From assembly GCF_003967355.1 (NCBI RefSeq), contig NZ_BIFH01000028.1, positions 1-64,000 on the forward strand: DNA of 64,000 bases, read 5' to 3'. Origin of the DNA: Embleya hyalina (GTDB taxonomy: Bacteria > Actinomycetota > Actinomycetes > Streptomycetales > Streptomycetaceae). Both the position numbers and the translations under genes were made by a program. The notes beneath the pieces are model-generated. The model was given only the letters and a program-made list of their open reading frames with translations. It ran no database searches and was not told the DNA's origin. Position 1 is the first letter of the stretch. Each line of letters begins with the position of its first letter. Positions 7,431 through 16,162 of this stretch are shown one piece after another.

Positions 7431-8891
7431 TCAGGCCGGGTCGACGGTCCAGTCCGGGTGGCCCGGCATCGGCGGGGTCTTGGCGCCGTACAACCACGGG
7501 GTCAGGAACGGGGCGAGGTCGCGGTGGGCGACCTGGGAGGCCAGCTTCACGTAGTCGGCGGTGCCTGCGGCGCGGCCCCGGAATCGGGTGGTCCAGGCCC
7601 GTTCGATCCGGGCGAAGGTGTCCGCGCCGACCTCGGTGCGCAGCGCGTAGAAGACCAGTGCCGAGCCGTCGTAGCGCATGCGCTTGAACAGGTTCGGCTC
7701 GGTGGGCTCGGCCGGCGCGCCGGCGTCCCGGCGCCAGATGTCGTGTTGCCGGTACGCCTCGCGCATCAGCGCCTCCAGGTTGGCGCCGCCGTTCTCCTCG
7801 CTGTAGACGCGCTCGTAGTAGCGGGCGTGGCCCTCGCTCAGCCACAGGTCGGACCAGCGTTCGATGGCCACGCTGTCGCCGGTCCACTGGTGCACCAGCT
7901 CGTGCACCATGTTGCGTTCGGCGTTGACCTTGTCGCCGAGCAGGTCCGCCTTCGGGAGCAGGGACAACCCCTGGGTCTCCAGGGCGACGCCGAGATCGGT
8001 GTGCGCGACGAGCAGGCCGTAGCCGTCGAACGGGTACGGGCCGAGCCTGTCCGTCACCCAGGCCAGGTGTCGCGGGGTCAGCGAGCGGTACTGCTCGACC
8101 CGGTCGACCAGGTCCGGCGGGATCGCGTCGCGCAGCCGGGTGCCGTCGGCGGCTTCGCCGTCGATCAGGGTGTACTTGCCGACGGCGAGCTGGAAGAGCT
8201 GGCCGGCCACCGGTTGCCGGCTGTCGTAGGTCCAGCGGGTGCGGCCGGGGGCGGCGGGGCGCTTGTCGACGAGGGTGCCGTTGGACAGCGCGGTGAGGTC
8301 GTCGGCCGCGGTGATCTCGACCGTGGTGCGGGTGCGCAGGCTCGGGTGGTCGTTGCTCGGGAAGATCATCTTGGCGCCGTCGGGCTGCGGGTAGATCACC
8401 GTGCCGTCGGGGGTGGGGATCCAGCCGAACGTCTCGATGGCGTCGTCGCGGTGGCGCTGCTGGGTGGGGTCGGCGGTGTACTCGACCCGGACGGTGAACG
8501 AGCGGCCCTTGCGCAGTGGCCGGGCCGGGGTGATCACCAACTCGTCGCCGTCGCGGCGGGTTTCGGCGGGGCGGCCGTCGACGGTGACCCGGCCGAGGGT
8601 GTTGCCCGCGAAGTCGAGGTCGAACCGGGACAGCGCCTGGGTGGCGGTGGCCTCGATGGTGGTGACGGCCGGGAACGCGGCGCCGGGCGCCTGCCAGTCG
8701 AAGGCGAGCGTGTAGTGGTCGGCGCGGTAGCCGCCGTTGCCGCTCAGCGGGAACAGCGGATCGCCGATGCCGGCCGCGCCGGGGGTGGGCCGGGCGTCCT
8801 CGGCGTGGGCCACGGGGGCGACGGCCGCGGTGAGGGTGAGGGCGGTCGCGAGGGCGACGAGGGATCCGACGGGATGTGGTGGACGTCTCAT
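7431..8891 (-). CDS. Secreted M1-family metallopeptidase
   Basis: A 486-residue zinc aminopeptidase. The first ~32 residues are a Sec signal peptide (Arg-rich start, hydrophobic core, cleavage near AHA/ED). The catalytic HExxH is HELVHQW at His330, Glu331, His334, with the third zinc ligand Glu353 in LWLSEG. The exopeptidase GAMEN position is replaced by ALETQ, as in a known actinobacterial M1 group, so exact specificity is uncertain. It has the M1 beta-sandwich N-domain but no long ERAP1-type C-domain, giving a short form. The start at 8891 places the signal peptide at the N-terminus. Confidence 0.95.
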   Translation of the reverse strand: MRRPPHPVGSLVALATALTLTAAVAPVAHAEDARPTPGAAGIGDPLFPLSGNGGYRADHYTLAFDWQAPGAAFPAVTTIEATATQALSRFDLDFAGNTLGRVTVDGRPAETRRDGDELVITPARPLRKGRSFTVRVEYTADPTQQRHRDDAIETFGWIPTPDGTVIYPQPDGAKMIFPSNDHPSLRTRTTVEITAADDLTALSNGTLVDKRPAAPGRTRWTYDSRQPVAGQLFQLAVGKYTLIDGEAADGTRLRDAIPPDLVDRVEQYRSLTPRHLAWVTDRLGPYPFDGYGLLVAHTDLGVALETQGLSLLPKADLLGDKVNAERNMVHELVHQWTGDSVAIERWSDLWLSEGHARYYERVYSEENGGANLEALMREAYRQHDIWRRDAGAPAEPTEPNLFKRMRYDGSALVFYALRTEVGADTFARIERAWTTRFRGRAAGTADYVKLASQVAHRDLAPFLTPWLYGAKTPPMPGHPDWTVDPA

Positions 8892-9107
8892 GGGCACCAC
8901 CCTGTGCCGGCCCGATCGCCCGCGGTAGTGCCCCACGCACGGTTTCACCCGGCCGGCCCGGGAGTTCGCCCGAGCGCGTGCGCCCCGAGGGCGGGCCGGG
9001 TTTTGTCTGGGCGTTGGTGGTCCGGGAGTTCGATCCGGGTGTGGTCGGGGCGCGGCGGCGGTCCGGGGGCGGGTGCGGATCCCGGACCGCCGATGGTCGG
9101 GACGGGT

Positions 9108-9953
9108 TCAGGCGCGCTGTTCGGTGGCGCGTTCGGCCGCCTTTTCGGCGGCCTTGTCCGCCTGGAAGCCGTCCTCGTCGCGGCCCTTGCGCCAGTAGCC
9201 GGAGAAGGAGATGTCGGTGCGGTCGACGCCGCGCTCGTCGACCAGGTGTCGGCGCAGTTCCTTGACCACGCCGGCCTCGCCGTGCACGAACGCGTGCACC
9301 CGGCCGGTCGGGAACTCCAGCGCGCGCAGCGCGTCGAGCAGGCCGGGGCCGGCGTCGCGGGTGATCCAGGTGAGGTCGAGGTCCAGGTCGGGATGGGTCG
9401 CGGGCAGGAGGCCGGTCGGCGCCTCGGCCGCGGTGCCCACCTCGAGGAGCGCGATCGCCCGGGCGGCGGCGGGCAGCCGCTCCATCGACGCGGCGATCGC
9501 CGGGTAGGCGCTCTCGTCGCCGACGAACAGGTGCCAGTCCGCCTCGGGGTCGGGCGCGTAGGCGCCGCCGGGGCCGAGCAGGCGCAGCGTGTCGCCCGGC
9601 TTGGCGCGCGCCGCCCAGGGGCCGGCCAGGCCCTCGTCGCCGTGGTGCACGAATTCGATGGTCAGTTCGCCGGCCGCCGGGTTGTTCGCGCGCACCGTGT
9701 AGGTACGGGTGCGCGGCCAGTCCTCGCGCGGGAGTTCGGCCCGGATGACCTCCATGTCGAACGGCTCCGGGTAGGTCACGCCCGGCAGCGGGAAAAGCAC
9801 CTTGACGTAGGCGTCGGTGTAGCCGTTGTCGGTGAAGTTCCGGTGGCCCTCGCCACCGGCGACGATCCGGATGAGGTGCGGGCCGACCTGTTCGGTGGTG
9901 CGCACCTGGAGTTCGATCAGCTTGCGGGGCTTGCGTACCGGGCTGTCCGCCAT
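9108..9953 (-). CDS. Siderophore-interacting protein (FAD/NADPH ferric-siderophore reductase)
   Basis: A 281-residue SIP-family flavoprotein. The FAD-binding ferredoxin-reductase-like barrel includes the R-x-Y-T motif in TRTYTVRANNP; the NAD(P)-binding C-domain includes HLFVGDESAYPAI and FVHGEAG. These cytosolic enzymes release iron from imported ferric siderophores. ATG 9953 follows GAGGAG by a normal distance. The promoter carries an iron box, so expression under iron limitation is expected. The C-terminal ~20 residues are Ala/Glu/Lys rich and probably disordered. No siderophore uptake or synthesis genes adjoin it. Confidence 0.96.
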   Translation of the reverse strand: MADSPVRKPRKLIELQVRTTEQVGPHLIRIVAGGEGHRNFTDNGYTDAYVKVLFPLPGVTYPEPFDMEVIRAELPREDWPRTRTYTVRANNPAAGELTIEFVHHGDEGLAGPWAARAKPGDTLRLLGPGGAYAPDPEADWHLFVGDESAYPAIAASMERLPAAARAIALLEVGTAAEAPTGLLPATHPDLDLDLTWITRDAGPGLLDALRALEFPTGRVHAFVHGEAGVVKELRRHLVDERGVDRTDISFSGYWRKGRDEDGFQADKAAEKAAERATEQRA

Positions 9954-9996
9954 GGGGGTTCTCCTCGCCTGCACTGTGCGACTCGGCGTGTCTTTG

Positions 9997-10015
9997 TTAG
10001 GTAACCCTAACCTGA
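9997..10015. promoter_or_regulatory. DtxR/DmdR-type iron box
   Basis: TTAGGTAACCCTAACCTGA; read on the minus strand it is TCAGGTTAGGGTTACCTAA, differing at about three positions from the known TTAGGTTAGGCTAACCTAA iron box. It is 44 bp upstream of the SIP start codon, where an iron-loaded DmdR repressor would block transcription. Confidence 0.85.
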
Positions 10016-10065
10016 CTCGCGCGCCGTCGGTCGCCCAGGGCCGGAATGATCCTCGCCGGGTCGCG

Positions 10066-10842
10066 CTATCGCCACCGAGTGAGTTCGGCGCGCTTGGGCG
10101 CGCGGCCGTCACCGGAGGAGCGGCCGGTGGCGCGGCGGGCCAGCCAGGGGCCGAGGTGGGTGCGGGCCCAGCGCGCGTCCGCGCGTCTGCGGTCGCCCCA
10201 GGTGCGTGGCGCGGCGGGGGGCAGCGGCGCGCGCCAGTCGTCGTCGCCGGGCAGGCCGAGCGCCCGCGCGGTGGCCTCGGCGACGCGGCGGTGTCCCTCG
10301 GTGGACAGGTGCAGCCGGTCGTCCGCCCACATCCGGGGATCGTCGAAGACGCGCGCGGTGAACAGGTCGACCACGGTGGCGTCGTGGCGGGCGCCGACGG
10401 TGTCCACGAACTCGACCAGGCGTTCGATCCGGGGCATCAGCCGGGCGGAGGAGCGCAGTCGGCGGGTGGGGTCGGTGCTGCGGAACAGCACCAGGTGTCC
10501 GCCGCCGCCGGCGAGCTTGGCCGCGGCCTGTTCGAATACCGCGCAGACCGCGCCGACGTCGCAGCGCGGACGCAGCACGTCGTTGAGGCCGCCGGCGAGG
10601 CTGATCAGCGCGCCGTCGAGGGTGACGGCGGTGTCGACCTGCTCGTCCGCGATCTGCCGGATCAGCTTCCCGCGCACGGCCAGGTTGGCGTAGCGCAGCG
10701 TCGGCGTGTCGACGGCCAGCCGGTCCGCGAGCAGGTCGGCCCAGCCTCGATAGTTGCCGTGGGCGTCCGGGTCGGACATTCCTTCGGTGAAGGAGTCGCC
10801 TACCGCGACGAAGGTCTCGAAAGTGGGGTGTGTGTTGAGCAT
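10066..10842 (-). CDS. SGNH/GDSL-family hydrolase
   Basis: A 258-residue esterase/lipase-like hydrolase. Block I is GDSFTEG with the nucleophile Ser; block III is GGLNDV with the oxyanion Asn; block V is DDRLHLSTEGH with the catalytic Asp and His. There is no signal peptide, so it is cytosolic, and the C-terminal 40 residues are Arg-rich. The substrate is unknown. It lies 54 bp downstream of the methyltransferase gene on the same strand. Confidence 0.94.
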   Translation of the reverse strand: MLNTHPTFETFVAVGDSFTEGMSDPDAHGNYRGWADLLADRLAVDTPTLRYANLAVRGKLIRQIADEQVDTAVTLDGALISLAGGLNDVLRPRCDVGAVCAVFEQAAAKLAGGGGHLVLFRSTDPTRRLRSSARLMPRIERLVEFVDTVGARHDATVVDLFTARVFDDPRMWADDRLHLSTEGHRRVAEATARALGLPGDDDWRAPLPPAAPRTWGDRRRADARWARTHLGPWLARRATGRSSGDGRAPKRAELTRWR

Positions 10843-10851
10843 CGCCTCGCG

Positions 10852-10857
10852 AGCCTA
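10852..10857 (-). promoter_or_regulatory. -10-like TAGGCT upstream of the SGNH hydrolase
   Basis: TAGGCT on the minus strand ends 9 nt before ATG 10842, slightly farther than the 6-7 nt seen elsewhere; a very short leader is possible. Confidence 0.4.
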
Positions 10858-10895
10858 GTGCGGGTCGCGGTCGTGTGTCGGTCGGGCCGGCCCGG

Positions 10896-11528
10896 TCACG
10901 CCCCTCGGCCCGGCGACTCCGGGTGGCGGCGTTGGGCCACTCCGAAGAAGTAGTCACCCAGGAGGGACTTGCTGCCGATGACGTGCAAACCGTGTCGGGG
11001 GAGTTCGGTGAGGAAGTCGCGGGCGTCGAAGCGGTCCTCGGTGGGGTGGTCGAACAGGAGGGCCAGGGTGGGGCGGGCCAGTGCGCGGGCGGTCATCTCG
11101 GAGAAGTAGAACCGCCCGCCCGGGCGCAACACCCGGCCCACCTCCGCCAGGCAGGCGCGCCAGTCCGGGATGTGGTGCACGATCGCGAAGTCGAACACCG
11201 CGTCGTAGCTCGCGTCCGCCGCGTCGACGGCGGCGCGCAGGTCGGTGGCCGAACCCTGGACGATGGCGACCCGGCTGTTGCCGTGCCAGCGCCGCCGGGC
11301 CCGGGCGAGCGAGTCGGGGTCGATGTCGACGCCGTCCACCCGCGCGGCGCCGAAGCGGTTCAGGATCAGCTCGATGCCCCGGCCGGTGCCGCAGCCGATC
11401 TCCAGCGCGTGTGCGCCCGGGTCGAGCCGGCCGCCCAGGCGCAGCAGCAGGGGGGTCTCGTACCAGATCTGCGGGCCCCGGCGCAGCGGACTGGCCACGA
11501 CCATCTTCTCGACCGTGTTCATCCGCAT
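10896..11528 (-). CDS. Class I SAM-dependent methyltransferase
   Basis: A 210-residue methyltransferase: motif I ALEIGCGTGRG (about residue 42), the acidic post-I DGVDIDP, and the motif IV region YDAVFDFAIVHHIPDW, followed by VLRPGGRFYFSEM. The acceptor is not predictable. ATG 11528 and ATG 11522 are both possible starts; the former lies after a G-rich stretch. The downstream SGNH gene may be cotranscribed. Confidence 0.92.
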   Translation of the reverse strand: MRMNTVEKMVVASPLRRGPQIWYETPLLLRLGGRLDPGAHALEIGCGTGRGIELILNRFGAARVDGVDIDPDSLARARRRWHGNSRVAIVQGSATDLRAAVDAADASYDAVFDFAIVHHIPDWRACLAEVGRVLRPGGRFYFSEMTARALARPTLALLFDHPTEDRFDARDFLTELPRHGLHVIGSKSLLGDYFFGVAQRRHPESPGRGA

Positions 11529-11600
11529 GGCGGTTCCCCCCTGGTTCGCCGAGCACCGGTTCGCGCATCCGCCCGGTTGCCGAGTGTGACCGACGCCCCA

Positions 11601-11613
11601 CGATGGGCCATCG
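11601..11613. promoter_or_regulatory. Short perfect dyad CGATGG-G-CCATCG
   Basis: A 6-bp inverted repeat with a 1-bp centre in the 255-bp spacer between the divergent methyltransferase and response-regulator genes, about 73 bp from the methyltransferase start. It might be an operator; nothing else supports it. Confidence 0.25.
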
Positions 11614-11783
11614 CGTGATATGCGTCAAGGACCGGGACGGGCGGTGCCGGTGTGCTCTCCGTATCGGTGGACCGGAGGCGTTAGCCTTCGGAGGCGGGTC
11701 GGTGGTGCGTGCGCGCCGAGTTCGATGGATGGGTGTCGGTCCGGTCGAGGGTCGGCCGTGGGCCGTGATCCGAAGGTGGTGCG

Positions 11784-12212
11784 ATGAGCCAGACCGCGAT
11801 GACACGAACGCTGACGGTGTTGCTGGTGGAGGACGATCCGGGCGACGCGTTGATGATCGAGGAGGCGTTGCTGGACCGGGAGCGAGGGCACACCCTGTGT
11901 CGGGTCGCGGACGGCATGGAGGCGCTGGAGTGGCTGCGTACGCACGCGCGGCCGGATCTGGTGATCCTGGATCTGAACATGCCGAGGATGGACGGCCGCG
12001 AGGTGTTGTCGGCGATGAAGGCCGACGAGCGGTGGCGGACGATCCCGGTGGTGGTGCTGTCCACCTCGGCCGCGCCGGACGACGTGCGGCGCAGCTACGA
12101 CCTGCACGCCAACGCGTTCGTGACCAAGCCGGTCGAGTTGGAGTCGTTCCTGGAGGCGGTGCGCGGGATCGACGAGTTCTTCCTGAGCCTGGTGACGCTG
12201 CCGCGCGGGTGA
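11784..12212 (+). CDS. Orphan single-domain response regulator (Rcp1-like)
   Basis: A 142-residue stand-alone receiver domain. The acidic pair is Asp17/Asp18 in LLVEDDPGDALMIEEAL, the phosphoacceptor is Asp63 in VILDLNMPRMDG, the switch Ser/Thr is in VVVLSTSAAPDD, and the conserved Lys115 is in FVTKPVELE. The DDPGDALMIEEAL variant is typical of Rcp-type regulators that partner phytochrome or other hybrid kinases. There is no output domain and no kinase next to it, so the partner is encoded elsewhere. AAGGTGG precedes ATG 11784. Confidence 0.95.
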   Translation: MSQTAMTRTLTVLLVEDDPGDALMIEEALLDRERGHTLCRVADGMEALEWLRTHARPDLVILDLNMPRMDGREVLSAMKADERWRTIPVVVLSTSAAPDDVRRSYDLHANAFVTKPVELESFLEAVRGIDEFFLSLVTLPRG

Positions 12213-12246
12213 GCGCGGGCGCGCCCGCCGTCCCGGCGCGGCGCGC

Positions 12247-13188
12247 TCACCCGCCCCCGGGGATCAGGCCGGCGATGCCGTCGAGGAGGCGGTCCAGCCC
12301 GAAGGTGAACAACGATTCGAGGTCCAGTTCCAGGTCGGGGTCGGTCAACGCGGCGGAGTACATCGGGAATTCGCCGCCGGCCAGGATCAGGTCCAGGGTC
12401 TCGTCCTGGGCCTGCATCCATTCCTCGCTGGACACGCCCGTGGCGCGTTCGGCCTCGGATTCGCCGGCGAGATTGATCGCGGTGCCGCGTACGTAGTTGA
12501 GCATCGTCACCGCGATGTGGATCATCACGCCCGTCGGCAGTCCCTCGAACTCGCCCATCGCCCACTCCACATGCCGCATGCCGCGCACCGTCGGCAGCGG
12601 GCGGGTCATCGACATGACCTGGGCCAGCCACGGATGGCGGCGGTACATCGCCCACTGCATCCGACACGAGGTCTCCAGGCGGGCCCGCCAGCCGATGTTT
12701 TCCCCGACGGGGAGCGGCGCCCCGGCGAACACGCTGTCGGCCATCGCGGTGAGCAGGTCCTCCTTGCCGGGCACGTGCCGATACAGGCTCATCGGAGCCA
12801 CCCCCACCTCGGCGGCGATCTGCCGCATCGACACCGCCGCCAGGCCGCGTTCGTCGGCGATGGCGATCGCGGCCGCGACCACCCGCTCCCGGGTGAGTTC
12901 GGCGTCGGTGCGCGGCGGGTGTGTGGGCGGGACGGCGATCGCCCGGACCCGGGCGCGCGGGGCGTCGGGGCGGTCGGCGACCACGGTGCCGACTCCGCGT
13001 ACCGCCCGGACCAGTCCCGCCTCGCGCAGCACGGTCAGCGCCTTGGTGGCGGTGGCCATGGCCACCCCCCACTCCGCGGTGATCGCCCGGGTGGAGGGCA
13101 CCCGATCGCCGGGACGCAGCTCGCCCGTCTCGATCCGTCGACGCAACTCGTCGGCGATCCGGATCGAGGGCGTGGCGTCGCGGGGCAT
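12247..13188 (-). CDS. GntR-TetR fusion transcriptional regulator
   Basis: A 313-residue regulator with two DNA-binding domains. Residues about 1-75 are a GntR winged helix (IADELRRRIETGELRPGDRV, then PSTRAITAEWGVAMATATKA); residues about 100-145 are a TetR helix-turn-helix (VSMRQIAAEVGVAPMSLYRHV); residues about 160-300 are a TetR_C ligand-binding domain. ATG 13188 follows GGGAGG. It is divergent from a DHA2 efflux pump and the spacer holds repeated GTGCACTA words and a CGTACG palindrome, consistent with dual operator recognition. Fusions of this kind occur in actinobacteria but are little studied. Confidence 0.94.
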   Translation of the reverse strand: MPRDATPSIRIADELRRRIETGELRPGDRVPSTRAITAEWGVAMATATKALTVLREAGLVRAVRGVGTVVADRPDAPRARVRAIAVPPTHPPRTDAELTRERVVAAAIAIADERGLAAVSMRQIAAEVGVAPMSLYRHVPGKEDLLTAMADSVFAGAPLPVGENIGWRARLETSCRMQWAMYRRHPWLAQVMSMTRPLPTVRGMRHVEWAMGEFEGLPTGVMIHIAVTMLNYVRGTAINLAGESEAERATGVSSEEWMQAQDETLDLILAGGEFPMYSAALTDPDLELDLESLFTFGLDRLLDGIAGLIPGGG

Positions 13189-13228
13189 CGGGGCCTCCCG
13201 GGGCTGTCGGTACTCCCTGTCCTGGTCA

Positions 13229-13282
13229 GTGCACTATAGGGCACCCTCGCCAACGGGCTGGTGCACTAGTTCTGGTGCACTA
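13229..13282. promoter_or_regulatory. Three GTGCACTA direct repeats (putative operators)
   Basis: GTGCACTA occurs at 13229-13236, 13261-13268 and 13275-13282; each contains the palindrome GTGCAC. They lie 41-94 bp upstream of the GntR-TetR start, between the divergent genes, and are the likely binding sites of one of its two DNA-binding domains. Confidence 0.6.
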
Positions 13283-13327
13283 CTTGGTGAAGCCTTTATT
13301 CTCGCTGAATATGGGGCTGTTGCTGCA

Positions 13328-13377
13328 CGGCGTACGGTGTGTTTACTCTGTACGCGATGAAGCGTACGCCGTACGGA
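13328..13377. promoter_or_regulatory. CGTACG-rich operator upstream of the DHA2 efflux gene
   Basis: ACGGCGTACG (13328-13337) and CGTACGCCGT (13364-13373) form a perfect 10-bp inverted repeat; GCGTAC/GTACGC at 13331-13336 and 13351-13356 form another. GTACGCCGTACGG at 13365-13377 recurs with one change upstream of the TetR gene near 47.8 kb. Confidence 0.6.
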
Positions 13378-13416
13378 CGTAGTGCGGCGGGACCGTGCGA
13401 ACAACGGGGGATTCCA

Positions 13417-15021
13417 GTGGTGATCGACGAGACGACCGGAAAGCCGGGGGCGGCGCCGTCGGCGGGGCGGCGGGAATGGGTCGGACTGGCCGTCCTGCTG
13501 GTGCCGCTGCTGCTGGTGAGCATGGACGTGTCGGTGCTCTACTTCGCGGTGCCGTTCATCGGCCGGGCGCTGGAGCCCACCGGCACGCAGCAGTTGTGGA
13601 TCCTGGACATGTACGGGTTCGTGCTCTCCGGCCTGCTGATCGTGATGGGCGCGCTCGGCGACCGGATCGGTCGGCGTCGGCTGCTCCTGGTGGGGGCGGC
13701 GCTGTTCGCCGGGGCGTCGCTGCTCGCGGCGTACGCACACGACGCGCGGACGCTGATCGCCGCACGGGCCCTGCTCGGGGTGGGCGGGGCGGCGCTGATG
13801 CCGTCCACGCTGGCGCTGATCCGCACCATGTTCGTCGACCCCCGGCAGCGCGGGACGGCGATCGCGATCTGGACCGCAGTGATGACCGGCGGCATCTCCC
13901 TCGGGCCGATCCTGTCCGGGGTGCTCGTCGAACACTTCTGGTGGGGTTCGATCTTCCTGATCAACGTGCCGGCGATGGCGGTCCTGCTGATCCTGGTCCC
14001 GGTCTTCGTCCCGCGTCACCGCGGCGTCGCACACGGGTCGTTCGACCTGATCGGCGCGGTGCTCTCGCTCGGCACGCTGCTGCCGGTGGTGTACGGGATC
14101 AAGGAGATCGCCCGGTCCGGGGCACAGACGTCGCCGATCGCGAGCATCGGCTTCGGGCTGATCGTCGGCGCGCTCTTCGTACGGCGTCAACTCACCGCCG
14201 AGCATCCGCTGTTGGACCTGGAACTGTTGCGGATGCGGGCGTTCGGCGGGGCGGTGCTCGCCAATGTGATGTCGATGTTCGCGATCGTCGGATTCGCCAT
14301 CTTCACCACGCAATACCTCCAGTCGGTGCTCGGGATGAGCCCGCTGCGCGCCGCGCTGTGGAGCCTGGTGCCGTCGCTGGCGGTCGCGGTGGCCACGCCC
14401 GTGGCCACCGTGCTGGCCCGGCGGATCGATCGGGCCTGGGTGATGGCCGGCGGATTCACGGTCGCCATCGGCGGGTTCGCGGTGCTGGCCACCGCCCGGC
14501 CGCACTCGTCGCTCGCACTGCTGCTCGGCGGCGCGGCGGTGTACGCGGCCGGCGTGGTCGCGGTGATGACGCAGGTGACCGAGATGGCGATGGGCGTCGC
14601 GCCCGCCGACCGGGCCGCCTCCGCCTCCGCCGTGCTGGAGTCGGGCAGCGAACTCGGCGGCGCGCTGGGCATGGCGCTGCTCGGCACGATCGGCGACGCG
14701 GTCTACCACCGGGCGATGGCCGACACCGGTCCCGCGGGGCCGGCGCGGGAGACCCTGGGCGGGGCGCAGGCGACCGCGGCCCGGCTGTCGGGGGACGCGG
14801 GGCGGACCCTGCTGGACACGGCCAGGGACGCGTTCTGCGACGGGATGAACGCCGCGGCGATCGGCGCGGCGGTGGTCATGGTGGTCGGGGCGGGCTACTG
14901 CGTGCGCTTCCTGCGCGGGGTGCCGGTGGCCGACGCCGGGGCGGGGGAGGCGGGTTCGGCGCTCGCCGACGCGCCGATCGCCGACGTGCCCCCGGTCGAC
15001 GCGCCGGTCGACGCGCGCTGA
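13417..15021 (+). CDS. DHA2-family (14-TM) MFS efflux transporter
   Basis: A 534-residue drug:H+ antiporter-2 type permease, resembling actinobacterial multidrug/antiseptic pumps. The first helix contains VSMDVSVLYFAVP, equivalent to motif D1; motif A is GALGDRIGRRRLLL; motif C-like glycine-rich TGGISLGPILSGVLV follows. The last ~35 residues are an Ala/Asp/Pro-rich tail. GTG 13417 (or 13420) is chosen because GGGGGA precedes it and the longer ORF reads through the operator region. It is divergent from the GntR-TetR gene, probably its repressor; the substrate is unknown. Confidence 0.94.
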   Translation: MVIDETTGKPGAAPSAGRREWVGLAVLLVPLLLVSMDVSVLYFAVPFIGRALEPTGTQQLWILDMYGFVLSGLLIVMGALGDRIGRRRLLLVGAALFAGASLLAAYAHDARTLIAARALLGVGGAALMPSTLALIRTMFVDPRQRGTAIAIWTAVMTGGISLGPILSGVLVEHFWWGSIFLINVPAMAVLLILVPVFVPRHRGVAHGSFDLIGAVLSLGTLLPVVYGIKEIARSGAQTSPIASIGFGLIVGALFVRRQLTAEHPLLDLELLRMRAFGGAVLANVMSMFAIVGFAIFTTQYLQSVLGMSPLRAALWSLVPSLAVAVATPVATVLARRIDRAWVMAGGFTVAIGGFAVLATARPHSSLALLLGGAAVYAAGVVAVMTQVTEMAMGVAPADRAASASAVLESGSELGGALGMALLGTIGDAVYHRAMADTGPAGPARETLGGAQATAARLSGDAGRTLLDTARDAFCDGMNAAAIGAAVVMVVGAGYCVRFLRGVPVADAGAGEAGSALADAPIADVPPVDAPVDAR

Positions 15022-15042
15022 CCCCGGCGCTCGGTCGTCGGC

Positions 15043-15927
15043 TCAGCGGCGGGGGCAGGCGCGGGCGGTGTGGATCGTGGTCGCGGCCAGGTAGAAGGCG
15101 TCCGGGCGCCACAGGATGCCGGTGTCCGTGTCGGGATCGAGCAGGGTGTCGAGGGTGGCCAGGTCCTCCGCGTCCAGGCGGTCGGCCAACAGGGCGCGGC
15201 GGTGCGTGAGTTCGGCGTACAGGTGCTCGCGCGGCAGGGCGTCCAGCGGTGAGGGCAGGTCGATCAGGAACGAGTGGGTGCCGGTCGGGACCAGGCCCGC
15301 GCGGGCCAGCATGGCCGGCCGGTCCTCGACCGCCGCCCGGGCGCCGGGCAGGTTCGCGCGCAACTCGGCGAACCAGTCCTCGTGGGCGGCGTCGAGCCGG
15401 GCCTGGAGACCGGGGCGGCCGATGCCGATGTCGCGGGGCAGGAAGCGGGTGGACAGGCCGCGTTCGGCGATCGCGATCATCCCGCCGGGACGAAGCACCC
15501 GGGCCAGGGCGTCCAGCGCGGCCTGCTGGTCGCCGAGGTGGTGGACGACGTCGCCCGCCCAGATCAGGTCGGCGCTGTCCAGGGTGTCCAGGTCGGCGGG
15601 CAGTTCGACGTGCCGGGTGTGCACCCGGTGACCCAGTCCCTCCCGGTGCGCGCGGGCGCCGGCGCGGGCCAGCAGGGCGGGGTTCGGCGCGACGGCGACC
15701 ACGTCGGCGTTGGGGAAGTAGCGGGCCAGCAGGCAGGACGCGACCCCGGGGCCGCCGCCCAGATCGAGGATCCGGTCCACCCGGGTCAGCGTGCGGTCGC
15801 CGTACAGCGCCAGATCGCGCAGTCGCGCGGCGGCCTCCTCGAGGAAGGGGGCGTGCAGCTCGGCCTCGCGTTCGAGGAGCGGGCCCGCGTTCCGCCCCGG
15901 GGGGTCGGTGCGGGGGTCGGTGGTCAT
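15043..15927 (-). CDS. SAM-dependent methyltransferase
   Basis: A 294-residue class I methyltransferase. Motif I is ILDLGGGPGVASCLLARYFP, followed by VVAVAPNPALL; motif IV is ADLIWAGDVVHHLGD; VLRPGGMIAIAERG follows. The final third (PSPLDALPREHLYAELTHRR onward) is a C-terminal extension often seen in actinobacterial small-molecule methyltransferases. GGGAGA precedes ATG 15927. It is convergent with the DHA2 pump across 21 bp. Confidence 0.92.
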   Translation of the reverse strand: MTTDPRTDPPGRNAGPLLEREAELHAPFLEEAAARLRDLALYGDRTLTRVDRILDLGGGPGVASCLLARYFPNADVVAVAPNPALLARAGARAHREGLGHRVHTRHVELPADLDTLDSADLIWAGDVVHHLGDQQAALDALARVLRPGGMIAIAERGLSTRFLPRDIGIGRPGLQARLDAAHEDWFAELRANLPGARAAVEDRPAMLARAGLVPTGTHSFLIDLPSPLDALPREHLYAELTHRRALLADRLDAEDLATLDTLLDPDTDTGILWRPDAFYLAATTIHTARACPRR

Positions 15928-16150
15928 CAGGTGCGTCTCCCGAGTTCTGGGCACCCGTCGCCGTGGTTGGCCGGGTCCGTCGTCTGCCGTGTGCTGCGTG
16001 TGAGGGACACAACGTCGACGAAGGGCCGCGGTAATCCACGATCGGCGAGCGTTCCCGGCGGCGCACGGGACCGGTGACCCGCGCCGCGGTCGCCGCGCGC
16101 GCTCGCCGGTGCCGGGGGACCGGCCGCCCGGGTCGTCGGCGGCACGGGGT

Positions 16151-16156
16151 TAGGGT
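16151..16156 (+). promoter_or_regulatory. -10 hexamer TAGGGT, leaderless promoter of the DUF952 gene
   Basis: TAGGGT, then 6 nt (CGGGGC), then ATG 16163. There is no Shine-Dalgarno. Confidence 0.55.
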
Positions 16157-16162
16157 CGGGGC

